64,000 bases of DNA from Hydromonas duriensis (GCF_004363775.1 NZ_SNZE01000001.1:42853-106852), one strand, 5' to 3'. Counted from the first letter of the stretch, positions 18,988 to 30,919 are shown. Translations and numbers: made by a program. Notes: generated by a model from the sequence alone, not told the origin.

Positions 18988-19869
18988 ATGCACATTCAAA
19001 CACTTACCATTGACGACCAAGATGCACCGCTAAGTGTTTGGCTTGCGCAAGAAGATTCGGGCTTAACGCCGATTCATTTTGCCCATGCCAATGGATTTCC
19101 AGCGGGGAGTTATCAGCGTCTTTTGAGTGAGTTGGCTCAAAACCGAACGGTTTATGCACTCGACCATCGAGCGACGTGGGACGGCAGCCCGTATCAAGCC
19201 TCTAAACATTTTTCATGGAAAGACGGGGCGGATGATTTGATTAAGGCCATTGAACAATTCGCGCCGCAAGGCGTTATTGGTGTTGGACATTCTTTAGGCG
19301 CGGTTATCACCTTATTGGCCGCAGATAAACGCCCTGATTTGTTTAAACAAATCTTGCTCATAGAACCCGTTGTGTTTCCCGCACGTTTTTTTCTCGCCTT
19401 TGCTTGGTTGCCGCAAGTGGCACGTATGAAGCTATTTAAAATCGTTCAGCGCACATTGCAACGTCGGGAGCAGTGGCGCTCGCGTGAAGAGTTTGTTGAT
19501 ACTTTAAGTAAGAAGTCTTTATTTAAAGGTATCTCGCGCGAGGTGTTGAATGACTACGCGCAGCACGGTCTACGAGAAGTGACAACCGACAGCCATCCAT
19601 ATTTTACGTTGCGTTTTCGCAAGACTTGGGAAGCGAAGGTTTTTATGACTGCGCCTTATTTGTGGTCAACACTTAAACGCTTAAGCATCCCTTGCGTTGT
19701 TTGGCGTGCAGAACAAGGCGATGTCGTTCCTCTGAAGTCGTGGCAAAGATGGGAAAAATCGCACCCTCATCATTCTATGCACGTTTTGCCCTCACTTGGT
19801 CACATGGCGCCTTTACAAAATCCGCAATTGATGGCGCGAGAAATACAAAATAATTTTCTATCCATTTGA
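18988..19869 (+). CDS. Alpha/beta hydrolase
   Basis: A 293-residue alpha/beta-hydrolase-fold protein. The nucleophile elbow is GHSLGAV near residue 94, the likely acid is in EQGDVVP, and the catalytic His is in LGHMAPL near residue 270. An N-terminal HANGFPAGSY supplies an oxyanion-hole-like segment, related to HGFP motifs. A ribosome-binding GGGGCAC precedes the ATG. It is nine bases after dgt and is probably cotranscribed. No signal peptide; the substrate is unknown. Confidence 0.88.
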   Translation: MHIQTLTIDDQDAPLSVWLAQEDSGLTPIHFAHANGFPAGSYQRLLSELAQNRTVYALDHRATWDGSPYQASKHFSWKDGADDLIKAIEQFAPQGVIGVGHSLGAVITLLAADKRPDLFKQILLIEPVVFPARFFLAFAWLPQVARMKLFKIVQRTLQRREQWRSREEFVDTLSKKSLFKGISREVLNDYAQHGLREVTTDSHPYFTLRFRKTWEAKVFMTAPYLWSTLKRLSIPCVVWRAEQGDVVPLKSWQRWEKSHPHHSMHVLPSLGHMAPLQNPQLMAREIQNNFLSI

Positions 19870-20029
19870 TTTTAAATAAAATTGAATGGGCTCATGCGAC
19901 TGAATACCGCGTGTTTTTGCCAGCTCAAAGCTTAAAAATGGTATCATGGCGCCTCGATTTTAGTGACTGAAGCGGTGTTTGTGCCGCTTTTTCGCTGCTT
20001 AAAATAAGCCAAATGTCTAAAGGTGTTGT

Positions 20030-23000
20030 GTGCGACTGACTCAAATCAAACTAGCTGGTTTTAAATCCTTTGTCGACCCCGTGAGTTTTCACGTGCCGGG
20101 TCAACTGGTTGCTGTGGTCGGGCCAAACGGTTGTGGTAAATCAAATATCATGGATGCCACGCGTTGGGTGCTGGGCGAGTCGCGTGCGTCTGAGTTACGT
20201 GGCGAGTCCATGAGCGATGTGATTTTCAATGGTTCAAGTCACCGAAAGCCTGCGGCGCGTGCATCGGTCGAGCTGGTGTTTGAAAACCATGAAGGTCGAG
20301 CAGCGGGACAATGGAGTCAATACGCCGAAATTTCTGTACGCCGCGTCCTTACGCGTGAGGGCGGGTCGAGCTATTACATCAATAATCAACAAGTTCGCCG
20401 CCGCGACGTGCAAGACATTTTTATGGGCACGGGGCTTGGGCCGCGCGCCTATGCCATTATTGGTCAGGGCATGATTTCACGAATCATCGAGGCAAAGCCA
20501 GAAGAACTGCGCGTGTTCCTAGAAGAAGCCGCAGGCGTGTCCAAGTACAAAGAGCGTCGTCGTGAAACCGAAAATCGTTTGCATGACACGCGTGAAAACT
20601 TAACCCGTGTTGAAGATATTTTGCGCGAGTTAAATAATCAAGTCGAAAAACTGGAGGCGCAAGCGCAAGTGGCGCAGCAGTATCGTGCCTTGCAAGACGC
20701 GGCTCAAGATAAATTACATTTTTTGTGGTTGTTGCGCCTTGATGAAGCCTTGAGCGAACAAAACAAAATCACCGCCAAAATTCAACTCGCACAAAATGAA
20801 TTAGAAGAATCCATCGCGAAACTGCGTCATGCTGAAAGCGAACTGGAAACCAAACGCGCTGCGCATTATGATTTATCCGATGCCATGCACGCCGCACAAG
20901 CGGCGTTGTACGAAGCGAACGCCGAGGTGTCGCGTTTTGAGGCGGAGATTAAGTACATCATGGAAGGTCGCTCGCGAGTTCAAGCACAAATTGAGCAGAC
21001 CAAAAGTCAATTGGCGCAATGGCAAGAGCGCAAAATTCAACTCGCCGACGACGCTTTAGCAATGGAAACTGAGCGCGAAGCGGCGCAGGAAGAGCATGCC
21101 GCCCGTCAAGAACAGCTGCTTGAAGCCTCTGAAGACTTGCCCCAACTTGAGTCACGTCATCGTGAAGCGTTGCACAATATGCAGAACATGCATGCCGCTT
21201 ATGTGCAAGTCGAGCAAAAAGTCGCTCGCGCCGCCGATGAACAGCGCAATGCCGACCGTCAAATCGCCGCCTTGATGGTGCGCCGTGAACGCTTAAATCA
21301 AGAAAAAATTGCCCCTGGTCAAGCCGATGCAAAAGAATTGAATCAACTTGAGCATCAGCTCAACGATGAAAAGTCACGGCAAGAGACAGCGCAAGCCGCT
21401 CTGTTTGACATTGAAGAAAATTTGCCACAGGCGCAAGAAGCATACAAAATCGCCCGTGAAAAATCGCAAAATGAGCAAGCACGGATTGCACAACTCAATG
21501 CACGCCATGACGCGCTGATTCAACTGCAAGAAAAAGTACAAAGCCAAGGTCAACTAACCCCTTGGCTAGAAAAACACAGTTTGGCATCGCGCCAACGCCT
21601 TTGGCAAAAAATTCATATCGAAGCGGGCTGGGAAAATGCCTTAGAAGCGATTTTGGCGGAACGCATGGGCGGTTTAGAATTATCGCGCATGGATTGGGTG
21701 AAAAACTTTTTCAATGACACGCCACCATCGAAATTGAGTTTTTATGCGAACGATGCCACGCCAACGACTGCCGAATTAGCGCAAGGCCTCATCCCATTGA
21801 TGCGGATGGTCAAAGTCAGTGATGTGACTTTACAGAATCTTTTGCCCAAATGGTTGAGCCATGTTTTTGTGGCAAAGACGCTGGATGAAGCATACGGCTT
21901 ACGCGAGCAATTGCCCGAGCATGGCGTTTTGGTCACGCCAGAGGGACACCAATTGGGGCGTAACTCGATGCGCTTTTATGTGGCCGACAGTGAGCAGGCG
22001 GGCATGCTCGCGCGCGCTCAAGAAATCGAAAATATCCAAGTGCAATTGCGTGCGCAAGACATGCTGGCGGATGAAGCCGAGGATGAACTGCGCCGTTTGC
22101 AGCACCAAGTAGACGCTTATACGCAGCAACAAGCAGCGGCGCGCGCTCAAGTTCAATCAACGACTGCGCGTGTGCATGAGTTGCAAATGCAAGTGCAAAA
22201 AGTCAGTTTGGCCAGTCAACAAATGATGGCGCGTCATGCACAAATTGACGATGAATTGGCTGAAATTGTCATTCAAGAAGAAGAATTGTTGGCGCAAAAA
22301 CTCGAAGCGCAAGCGTTGTTTGATGAAGGCGATGCAAACTTGATGGAGGCGCAGGCCAAGTGGCACGACGCCCAAGCCAGCTATGACGATTTGGAGCAAC
22401 AGGTGTCTGCCATGCGCGGTCGCTTGCGCGACATCGAAAATCAGGTGCGTGATGCGCAATACCGAGTGCAAAATTTGACTCAGCGCATCAGCGATGTCGA
22501 ATATAACCAAAACGCCAGTGAACAACAGTTGGAGTTTTTGCAGAACAGTTTAGAAGAATTGCACACGCAGCTTGAAGAGTTTGAAGATGTGTCGAGCAAT
22601 GAAGGTCTGCAAGAGGCCTTGGGCATCCGTGTTGAGCGTGAGGAGGCTTTGGCCTTGGCACGAGCGAATGCCGATGCGTTGACGCATGAATTGCGAATGG
22701 CGGACGAAACCCGCTTGAAAATGGAACGCGACATTGAGCCGCGTCGTGATGCCATTATGCAATTGCAACTGGCGGAGCAGGCGGCTCGATTGAACCAAGA
22801 ACAATTCGCCGAACAGCTGCGCGATGCACAAGTTGACGTGGTGGCCCTGCGCGCTAAACTCGCTGAAAGCATGCACGACACGACGAAAGCCTCGGCGTTG
22901 CAGGGTGAGATTACGCGTTTAAATAATCAAATTAATGCCTTGGGGGCAGTCAATTTGGCCGCGCTCGACGAGTTGACGGTTGCGCAAGAGCGGCAAGGTT

Positions 23001-23554
23001 TCTTAAACGCTCAAATGGCGGATTTGCTGGAAGCGATTAACACGCTAGAAGACGCGATTGCGAAAATTGATAAAGAATCCCGTGACCTGCTGCAAGGTAC
23101 GTTTGATGCTGTGAATAAAAATTTTGGTGAATTGTTCCCAGAATTGTTCGGTGGTGGTGAAGCGCGTTTGATTATGACGGGCGATGAAATTTTAGACGCG
23201 GGCGTTCAGGTCATGGCGCAACCACCAGGTAAACGCAACTCGACCATTCATCTGTTGTCGGGTGGTGAAAAAGCGTTGACGGCGACAGCATTGGTCTTCG
23301 CATTGTTCCGCCTCAATCCTGCACCATTTTGCTTATTGGATGAAGTGGATGCGCCGTTGGATGATGCCAATACGGAACGCTTCTCGCAGCTGGTTAAAAA
23401 AATGTCAACGCAAACACAGTTTTTATTTATTTCGCACAACAAAATCACCATGGAAATTGCCAATCAATTGGTCGGTGTCACCATGCAAGAGCAAGGCGTG
23501 TCGCGTGTGGTGGCGGTTGATATGGAGTCTGCTTTAGAATTGGCGGGTGTTTAA
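20030..23554 (+). CDS. smc: Chromosome segregation protein SMC
   Basis: Condensin-type ATPase of 1174 residues. Walker A GPNGCGKS is at 31-38, a long coiled coil covers about 170-500, the hinge lies at about 500-660, a second coiled coil follows, and the C-terminal head has LLSGGEKALTATALVFALF and Walker B CLLDEVDAPLDD. The start is GTG at 20030 with an AAAGGTGTT ribosome-binding site. The smc-zipA-ligA order is characteristic of betaproteobacteria. Partner genes scpA and scpB are not in the window. Confidence 0.97.
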   Translation: MRLTQIKLAGFKSFVDPVSFHVPGQLVAVVGPNGCGKSNIMDATRWVLGESRASELRGESMSDVIFNGSSHRKPAARASVELVFENHEGRAAGQWSQYAEISVRRVLTREGGSSYYINNQQVRRRDVQDIFMGTGLGPRAYAIIGQGMISRIIEAKPEELRVFLEEAAGVSKYKERRRETENRLHDTRENLTRVEDILRELNNQVEKLEAQAQVAQQYRALQDAAQDKLHFLWLLRLDEALSEQNKITAKIQLAQNELEESIAKLRHAESELETKRAAHYDLSDAMHAAQAALYEANAEVSRFEAEIKYIMEGRSRVQAQIEQTKSQLAQWQERKIQLADDALAMETEREAAQEEHAARQEQLLEASEDLPQLESRHREALHNMQNMHAAYVQVEQKVARAADEQRNADRQIAALMVRRERLNQEKIAPGQADAKELNQLEHQLNDEKSRQETAQAALFDIEENLPQAQEAYKIAREKSQNEQARIAQLNARHDALIQLQEKVQSQGQLTPWLEKHSLASRQRLWQKIHIEAGWENALEAILAERMGGLELSRMDWVKNFFNDTPPSKLSFYANDATPTTAELAQGLIPLMRMVKVSDVTLQNLLPKWLSHVFVAKTLDEAYGLREQLPEHGVLVTPEGHQLGRNSMRFYVADSEQAGMLARAQEIENIQVQLRAQDMLADEAEDELRRLQHQVDAYTQQQAAARAQVQSTTARVHELQMQVQKVSLASQQMMARHAQIDDELAEIVIQEEELLAQKLEAQALFDEGDANLMEAQAKWHDAQASYDDLEQQVSAMRGRLRDIENQVRDAQYRVQNLTQRISDVEYNQNASEQQLEFLQNSLEELHTQLEEFEDVSSNEGLQEALGIRVEREEALALARANADALTHELRMADETRLKMERDIEPRRDAIMQLQLAEQAARLNQEQFAEQLRDAQVDVVALRAKLAESMHDTTKASALQGEITRLNNQINALGAVNLAALDELTVAQERQGFLNAQMADLLEAINTLEDAIAKIDKESRDLLQGTFDAVNKNFGELFPELFGGGEARLIMTGDEILDAGVQVMAQPPGKRNSTIHLLSGGEKALTATALVFALFRLNPAPFCLLDEVDAPLDDANTERFSQLVKKMSTQTQFLFISHNKITMEIANQLVGVTMQEQGVSRVVAVDMESALELAGV

Positions 23555-23659
23555 AACCTGCTTTTTTGTAACGAATTAAAATTTGACGAGTAGGCTTGCT
23601 CTAAGGGATTAGGGTGGCGCAAGCCTTGTACACACATGCCGTAGATAGAAAGTTAAAAC

Positions 23660-25264
23660 ATGAGTGAGTTTGAACTCTCCACATTGATAATGGTTGTGAT
23701 GTTGCTGGCTGCTTTAGGCGGCTACAGTTATTGGCAAATCATGCGAGCTCAACGCTCACAACGTCCAGCCCGTAAAGCTAAAACCAAGGGGCAAGCTGGT
23801 TTTTACGATAAAGGGCATGAAGAGACGCTGATCGGTGAATTTGAGAGCGACATCGCCCCGCACTCCAGTTCTTCAGTCGCTGCTAAGATGGCGCAAGCGC
23901 CTGTTGCATCGGATATTTACGTGCGTTCACAGATGCCACCTGTCGTCATGCCCCGTGACGTGGCGTCCATCAAGTCCATCCATACGACTGAGCCTGCATT
24001 TTCCAAAACGGAGAAAATAGAAAAGACAGAAGACTTGTCCGATGTGGCGAGCCACTCTTCTGAGCCAATTACGCAAGAGACTGAGGCAGCGTCTGTTGTT
24101 GAACTCGAATCGAATGTCATTGATGGGGCTGTTGATGAGTCGACTGAACTGAGCGAGCTGAACCAGCCTGTTGCGCCTACAGATTCAATTGCCTCTATTG
24201 ATGATGTTGAATCCAGTGAGCCTATTTCAACAGAACCAACAGAATCAACAGAAGCGATGTTAAATGAAGAAGAGAAGATTGCCGAAGACCCGCAATTTTT
24301 TAGTCAACAAGATTTAACCGAACAAGCAACTTTAAGCGTGTTTGAACCGTTAATCCGTTTCTCGTCGTGGGTGGACAGCACCCATCCAGAGCCGATTTAT
24401 GCGATTGACGGCGTGCTCGATTTGATGGTCAGTCAGCCCAAAAATGCGCAAGACATCGAGCGTGCTTTGTACGATTTACGTTTGGATACCGATTTGCCTT
24501 TGAAATTGTTTGGCTTGCGTGCAGGACAAGTTGCAGCGATGCACAGCGACAATCCAAATGCGGCACGCCAATGGCTGCCGTTGGAAATGGGGGCTTTGTA
24601 CAGCGGTTTGCGTTTGACGTTACAACTTGCCAATGCGGCGGAATATGCCGATAGCCAATTGATTCACGATTGGTTTGAACTGGCGCAACGTTTGGCGAAA
24701 CGCTTGGCGGCTCATGTGAGCGCATGGCCTGACCCTGCGGCATTGGCGAATTATGCTTTGTATTTGCATGATTTATCCAAGCGTCTCGGCGCACCTATGG
24801 TCGTTCAACTGTGCAAGCCACAAGGTTTGTGGCCCGCGTATGAGGTGCATCAACAAATGACGCAATGGGGCTTACAACTTGATGAAAACGGTCAATATGT
24901 GGCGCGTCATGCCAACGGTCGTATTTTGTATCGTGTGCTCAATGATGTGAACAATCCGCGAGCGCAAGAATTTTTCCGCGATACTTTGGCGACCATGCAT
25001 GTTCATACGTTGTCTTTTTGTTTGGATGTGTCGCGTGTCGAAGTCTCGTATCAAGCAGAGCAGCGTTTGTGGCATGACATGAACCAACTGGCCTATGCGC
25101 TACAAGCCAATTGGTGCAACAGCGTAGGCCATGACATTTCGTCAGATGCGCTGTTTACGCATGCGGCTGAACACATCCCCGCATACATTCAGCAATTGGC
25201 GACATTGGGCGTACCCGCAGGCTCCATCACGATGAAACGCCTGTTGCAAGGCAGTACAGTTTAA
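23660..25264 (+). CDS. zipA: ZipA-type cell division protein
   Basis: Membrane anchor that binds FtsZ at the division site. The N terminus is out with one span at about residues 8-26, followed by a basic stretch (QRSQRPARKAKTK). Residues 60-220 are Glu/Ser/Thr-rich and probably disordered. The C-terminal globular part from about 235 to 534 contains the ZipA-like domain at its end (GRILYRVLNDVNNP, LSFCLDVSRVE). It is longer than the E. coli protein because of the linker and of an extra segment of about 120 residues. Position between smc and ligA supports the call. Confidence 0.85.
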   Translation: MSEFELSTLIMVVMLLAALGGYSYWQIMRAQRSQRPARKAKTKGQAGFYDKGHEETLIGEFESDIAPHSSSSVAAKMAQAPVASDIYVRSQMPPVVMPRDVASIKSIHTTEPAFSKTEKIEKTEDLSDVASHSSEPITQETEAASVVELESNVIDGAVDESTELSELNQPVAPTDSIASIDDVESSEPISTEPTESTEAMLNEEEKIAEDPQFFSQQDLTEQATLSVFEPLIRFSSWVDSTHPEPIYAIDGVLDLMVSQPKNAQDIERALYDLRLDTDLPLKLFGLRAGQVAAMHSDNPNAARQWLPLEMGALYSGLRLTLQLANAAEYADSQLIHDWFELAQRLAKRLAAHVSAWPDPAALANYALYLHDLSKRLGAPMVVQLCKPQGLWPAYEVHQQMTQWGLQLDENGQYVARHANGRILYRVLNDVNNPRAQEFFRDTLATMHVHTLSFCLDVSRVEVSYQAEQRLWHDMNQLAYALQANWCNSVGHDISSDALFTHAAEHIPAYIQQLATLGVPAGSITMKRLLQGSTV

Positions 25265-25271
25265 AAGCTAG

Positions 25272-27389
<2,118 letters not shown>

Positions 27390-27449
27390 TTGGATAATTG
27401 GTCAATAAGTGCGTATAACAATTTTTATAACAAAAGAAGAGGAAAAACT

Positions 27450-28202
27450 ATGTTAGGTGTGATTGCAGGCAGTGGTTTACAACGGCTCACTCATTTTGAG
27501 AATGTACGACGCGAAATCGTTCGTACGCCGTTTGGTGAGCCATCATGTGCTTTGACCATTGGCGAGCTGGCTGGGGTCGAAGTGATATTTTTAAATCGAC
27601 ATGGTTATGGCCACACACTCGCACCGCATCAAATTAATTATCGCGCCAACTTATGGGCTTTGCAAAAAATGGGTGTGGACACAATTTGCGCAATTGGCAG
27701 TGCAGGCAGTATGGTTGACTCCATTCAGCCAGGTCAATTGGTGATGCCTGATGATGCGATTGATTACACGCATGGGCGGATTGGCACGTATTTTGAAGGC
27801 CCAGATCACCCGATTGTTTACACGGACCTATCCGAGCCTTTCGACCGCGCGGCCCGAGGCGTGCTTATGCATGCAGCTAAAAAAGCGGGCGAAAATGTAG
27901 TGACGCAAGCCACTTATGCTTGCACCAATGGCCCCCGTCTCGAAACCCGTGCAGAAGTCAAACGCATGACCCGTGACGGTGCGCATGTGGTGGGCATGAC
28001 CTTGATGCCCGAGGCGGCTTTGGCTAAAGAGTTGGGTTTGACTTATGCCGCGATTACCGTATGTACCAATTATGCTTCAGGCGTAGGCGAAAGTTTGGCG
28101 CATGATTTAAATCAATGGCGAGCTTTGCGTGAGCAAAGTTTAGTGAAAGTGGAAAATGTGCTGTTGCAGTGGGTGGCGCAGGATGTGACTGAAAGTCAAT
28201 AA
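27450..28202 (+). CDS. MTAP/PNP-family purine nucleoside phosphorylase, probably methylthioinosine phosphorylase
   Basis: Phosphorolytic enzyme of purine or methylthioadenosine salvage, 250 residues from the ATG at 27450, which has an AGAAGAGG ribosome-binding site. NRHGYGHTLAPHQINYRAN, GSAGSM and GMTLMPEA are family motifs. The base-contact position reads TNYASG: the Asn, instead of the Asp of true methylthioadenosine phosphorylases, favours a 6-oxopurine substrate, as in Pseudomonas methylthioinosine phosphorylase or PNP. That inference rests on remembered motif differences. It follows ligA by 60 bases. Confidence 0.85.
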   Translation: MLGVIAGSGLQRLTHFENVRREIVRTPFGEPSCALTIGELAGVEVIFLNRHGYGHTLAPHQINYRANLWALQKMGVDTICAIGSAGSMVDSIQPGQLVMPDDAIDYTHGRIGTYFEGPDHPIVYTDLSEPFDRAARGVLMHAAKKAGENVVTQATYACTNGPRLETRAEVKRMTRDGAHVVGMTLMPEAALAKELGLTYAAITVCTNYASGVGESLAHDLNQWRALREQSLVKVENVLLQWVAQDVTESQ

Positions 28203-28257
28203 TCTGATTATCCTTTGGAAAATATTGATGCATATTGATTAAACTTGAGAGTGACAC

Positions 28258-28296
28258 CGTAAAAAAAACCGTCAAGCAAATGACGGTTTTTTTACG
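28258..28296. terminator. Bidirectional terminator between the phosphorylase gene and dsbC
   Basis: CGTAAAAAAAACCGTCA (28258-28274) pairs with TGACGGTTTTTTTACG (28281-28296), one A bulged, around a six-base loop. T-runs occur on both strands and the flanking genes converge. Confidence 0.88.
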
Positions 28297-28304
28297 TGGG
28301 TATT

Positions 28305-29162
28305 TTATTTTGAACTGTTTGCTAAACGCTGCTGAAAATCCTCAGGTGGAATTGCACCAGGGGCGCGAGTACCGTTGACGAAGAAAATCGTCGGTGTACC
28401 CGTTACACCTAAAGAAGCGGCGAGTTGACGATTTTTTTCTAAAATGCTGGTGTCGCATTGTGAGGATTGTGCGGGCATTTCATTGTGTAACATCCAATTG
28501 TCCCAAGCATGCACGGGGTCTTTGGCGCATAGTAATTGCTTGGCTTTGGCAGTTGAGTCTGGGCCTAAAATATCAATGACGAACGTATACACCTTGATGT
28601 TGTCTGTTTTTTCCAGTGTTTTACGGAATAGTTTGCAATAGCCGCAGTTCGGATCTTCAAAAATGGCAATTTGACGACTGCCATCACCCTTAGTCAATAC
28701 AAAACTTTGCGCCAAAGGCAGTGATTTAAAATCAATTTTAGCCAGCTCTTCTGCGCGTTCTTGAGTCAGGTTGCGCATGTCTTGTGTGTTAATCAAATGA
28801 CCCACCATCACAAAATCCGTTGTCGCATTGGTGTACACCAGCTCATTTTGGTTCAATTGCAACTCATAAATGTCTTTAAAAGGTGTTTTGCGAATGTTTT
28901 TGACTTTTGATTGTTCAAACTTGAGTTCAAAAGCATTTTTAATCGCAGCCAAGTCAGCAGGCAGCGCGGTTGTATCGGCATTGTTGCTTTTCACTAAAGC
29001 AGATTGTGTTTTGGCTTGTGCCAAAACAGACAGACCTGTTGCTGCACTCATAAAGACTAAAACAATAAAAGCGAAAACGCGAAGCCAAGGTTTTTTTAAC
29101 ATATTTTGCTCGTTGATTTGTGCGTCAGTCGTGTCCGATGACGGGTTGTTTGAAAAAATCAT
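28305..29162 (-). CDS. dsbC: Periplasmic thiol:disulfide isomerase DsbC
   Basis: Rearranges wrong disulfides in periplasmic proteins. The active site is CGYC in EDPNCGYCKLFRKTL, with a cis-Pro in TGTPTIFF. An N-terminal dimerisation domain (FELKFEQSKVKNIRKTPF, YELQLNQNELVYTN) precedes the thioredoxin fold. A signal peptide or anchor runs over about residues 25-50. The ATG at 29162 has a GTAGGT ribosome-binding site; an internal ATG at 29102 would give a more standard signal peptide but lacks a good site. It lies 13 bases after the upstream UbiH-type gene. No DsbD is in the window. Confidence 0.93.
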   Translation of the reverse strand: MIFSNNPSSDTTDAQINEQNMLKKPWLRVFAFIVLVFMSAATGLSVLAQAKTQSALVKSNNADTTALPADLAAIKNAFELKFEQSKVKNIRKTPFKDIYELQLNQNELVYTNATTDFVMVGHLINTQDMRNLTQERAEELAKIDFKSLPLAQSFVLTKGDGSRQIAIFEDPNCGYCKLFRKTLEKTDNIKVYTFVIDILGPDSTAKAKQLLCAKDPVHAWDNWMLHNEMPAQSSQCDTSILEKNRQLAASLGVTGTPTIFFVNGTRAPGAIPPEDFQQRLANSSK

Positions 29163-29175
29163 GATTGTACCTACT

Positions 29176-30384
29176 TTATGAAGATGTCGTGTTTGATTGC
29201 CCCATGGCGGATTGAATTAAGCGGCGTTTGACTGGTGGCAACTTGTCTAATAGATTCATGCCGATGTTGCGTGCGTGGCGCACCAAAGGGTGAGGATGTT
29301 GAAATACGCGGTTGAGCGCATGGGTCACATGCTGCATTTCAGCAATGGGTGCGAGCCGAGCGCGCGCATATCGGCGCAATAAAACAGGGTCGTTCACAGC
29401 GCGATGCGATTCTTTGTGCTTCAAAATATCAAGCCATGCAGCAAGGTCTTGTAAACCCAAATTTAAACCTTGACCAGCCAAAGGGTGAACCGTATGGGCC
29501 GCATCGCCGAGCAATAACGTATGAGGTGCAATGAAACTATCGGCACGACGACGTTTTAAGGGAAATGCTTGTGCAGGCGTGAGTAATTTCAATTGACCTA
29601 ATGTGTCATGTGATAACGCCGAGATGTGTGCTGATAGTTCGTCGCTGTCTAAAGCCATTACATCTTTGACCATGTGCGTGGCACAAGAGTACACAATAGA
29701 AACACGTTGTTGAGGCAAGGGCAACAACGCGAGAACGTCTCCATTGTCAAAAAACCATTGGTATGCACATTGTTGATGCGGTTTTTCGCAATCAAAATTG
29801 GCCACGATACCACTTTGGTCATAATCAAAACTAGAAAGCCGAATGTGATGAGCTTGGCGAACCCAAGAATGAGCGCCGTCAGCCGCCATCAATAAAGTAC
29901 CTGTGATGACTTGTCCCGTCTCAGTTGTGATTTGAACGCCATTGTCCAAAATGTTCAACGTGGTCGCCGTCGCTTTAATGGAGGTTAAATTTGGCACGAA
30001 GCGCAATGCAGATTGCAAGGCAAACTGCATATTGTTTTGTTCGATAATCCACGCCAATTCAGCTATGTTGGCATCGTCAGCTTTTAAATTCAGCACCCCG
30101 CGAGTGCTTGACAGATGCTGCCCAGCGTCGCCTTGGATGCACATATCTGTGACCGCACATATGCGAGAGGCATCCAATGCATCCCATACGCGCAACCGTT
30201 TAAACAACGCCACGTTGTCATGCGATAAAGCATAAATCCGTGAGTCTAAATGTTCGCCTTGCATCACAGGCGCGTCTTGTGAAACATGCGCCATACGCAA
30301 ACCTGTTTGCGCCAAGCCCAAAGCACTGGCATTGCCGATAACTCCGCCACCAACCACAATGACGTCAAATTGATTTTGCATCAA
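29176..30384 (-). CDS. UbiH/VisC-family FAD-dependent monooxygenase
   Basis: Flavoprotein hydroxylase of the UbiH/UbiF/VisC/Coq6 family, likely acting in ubiquinone ring hydroxylation. The 402-residue protein has an N-terminal FAD dinucleotide fold (VIVVGGGVIGNASALGL), a central ADGAHSWVR, and the family signature LLLGDAAHTVHPLAGQG followed by LNLGLQDL. Which ring position it hydroxylates cannot be told from motifs. It is upstream of dsbC in the same direction; pairing with dsbC is common in betaproteobacteria. Confidence 0.9.
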   Translation of the reverse strand: MMQNQFDVIVVGGGVIGNASALGLAQTGLRMAHVSQDAPVMQGEHLDSRIYALSHDNVALFKRLRVWDALDASRICAVTDMCIQGDAGQHLSSTRGVLNLKADDANIAELAWIIEQNNMQFALQSALRFVPNLTSIKATATTLNILDNGVQITTETGQVITGTLLMAADGAHSWVRQAHHIRLSSFDYDQSGIVANFDCEKPHQQCAYQWFFDNGDVLALLPLPQQRVSIVYSCATHMVKDVMALDSDELSAHISALSHDTLGQLKLLTPAQAFPLKRRRADSFIAPHTLLLGDAAHTVHPLAGQGLNLGLQDLAAWLDILKHKESHRAVNDPVLLRRYARARLAPIAEMQHVTHALNRVFQHPHPLVRHARNIGMNLLDKLPPVKRRLIQSAMGQSNTTSS

Positions 30385-30532
30385 AATGTATCCATTCTAT
30401 TCAAGAAAACCAAGCGCATTATAAAAGACAAGTCGCCTCAACGCTCGTATTTATGCCCTTTACATGGACGCGGCCGACAAATACATGTATCATGCGCACT
30501 TGCATCATAACAATAAAAATATCGCACAGCAT

Positions 30533-30608
30533 GCGCCCGTAGCTCAGTGGATAGAGTATTGGCCTCCGAAGCCAAGGGTCACTGGTTCGATTCCAGTCGG
30601 GCGCGCCA
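30533..30608 (+). tRNA. tRNA-Arg, anticodon CCG
   Basis: A 76-base cloverleaf: acceptor GCGCCCG (30533-30539) pairs with CGGGCGC (30598-30604); the D arm reads GCTCAGTGGATAGAGT; the anticodon stem TTGGC/GCCAA encloses loop CTCCGAA with anticodon CCG; the T stem ACTGG/CCAGT encloses TTCGATT; then discriminator G and an encoded CCA (30606-30608). It reads CGG codons. No terminator is obvious after it. Confidence 0.97.
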
Positions 30609-30740
30609 CCTCAAGTTCTTTGTATTTTTAGTCTTAAGCAAATTGTTGTTTTCAAACGTAGCGCGAGCAGAATTGAGTGTGGTTTTTTTATCAAAAAAGC
30701 TTAAGCTATTGACAGCATTATGAAAAAGCCAATAATTAAA
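30609..30740. other. AT-rich spacer between tRNA-Arg and the H1-like gene's promoter
   Basis: No reading frame or hairpin that I can support in this 132-base stretch. The minus-strand frame running into the tRNA is an artefact of the tRNA sequence. Together with the following promoter and leader it makes up the 311-base gap before the H1-like gene. Confidence 0.5.
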
Positions 30741-30774
30741 TTTGCAATACCACATATTTAAGGTATGATGCAAA
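30741..30774 (+). promoter_or_regulatory. Candidate promoter overlapped by an inverted repeat, upstream of the H1-like gene
   Basis: TTGCAA (30742-30747) and TATGAT (30764-30769) are spaced by 16 bases. The same DNA is an imperfect inverted repeat: TTTGCA-ATACC (30741-30751) against GGTAT-GA-TGCAAA (30762-30774). A dimeric repressor bound here would cover both promoter hexamers. Transcription would start near 30776, leaving a leader of about 145 bases. Confidence 0.45.
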
Positions 30775-30778
30775 TAAT

Positions 30779-30867
30779 TTAAGAAAAAACAAAAATGTGT
30801 CGCATTTTTTCACTGGTCTATCTCTTAGGTTGTTAGGTCTTAGTGTGTAAGTACAGTTTTTTCTTAA
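30779..30867 (+). ncRNA. Structured 5' leader of the H1-like gene (predicted)
   Basis: TTAAGAAAAAAC (30779-30790) is perfectly complementary to GTTTTTTCTTAA (30856-30867). The 65-base interior contains a second hairpin, AAAAATG (30791-30797) with CATTTTT (30803-30809), and a duplicated TTAGGT. The ribosome-binding AAGGAG lies about 40 bases further on. The structure is AU-rich and was judged by eye only; it may instead be a DNA element. Confidence 0.4.
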
Positions 30868-30919
30868 TGAGTGCTTTCTATGAACGTGTAACATTTCTCT
30901 GAACAAAAAGGAGTGGTCA

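Noticed and set aside
20030..23554. Many overlapping frames on the opposite strand of smc
   Set aside because: They are shadows of a long coiled-coil gene with regular codon bias; none has a start signal or recognisable family.
30579..30773. 64-codon minus-strand frame ending in ARLESNQ
   Set aside because: It runs into tRNA-Arg; this C-terminal peptide is a well-known artefact of translating tRNA genes on the wrong strand.
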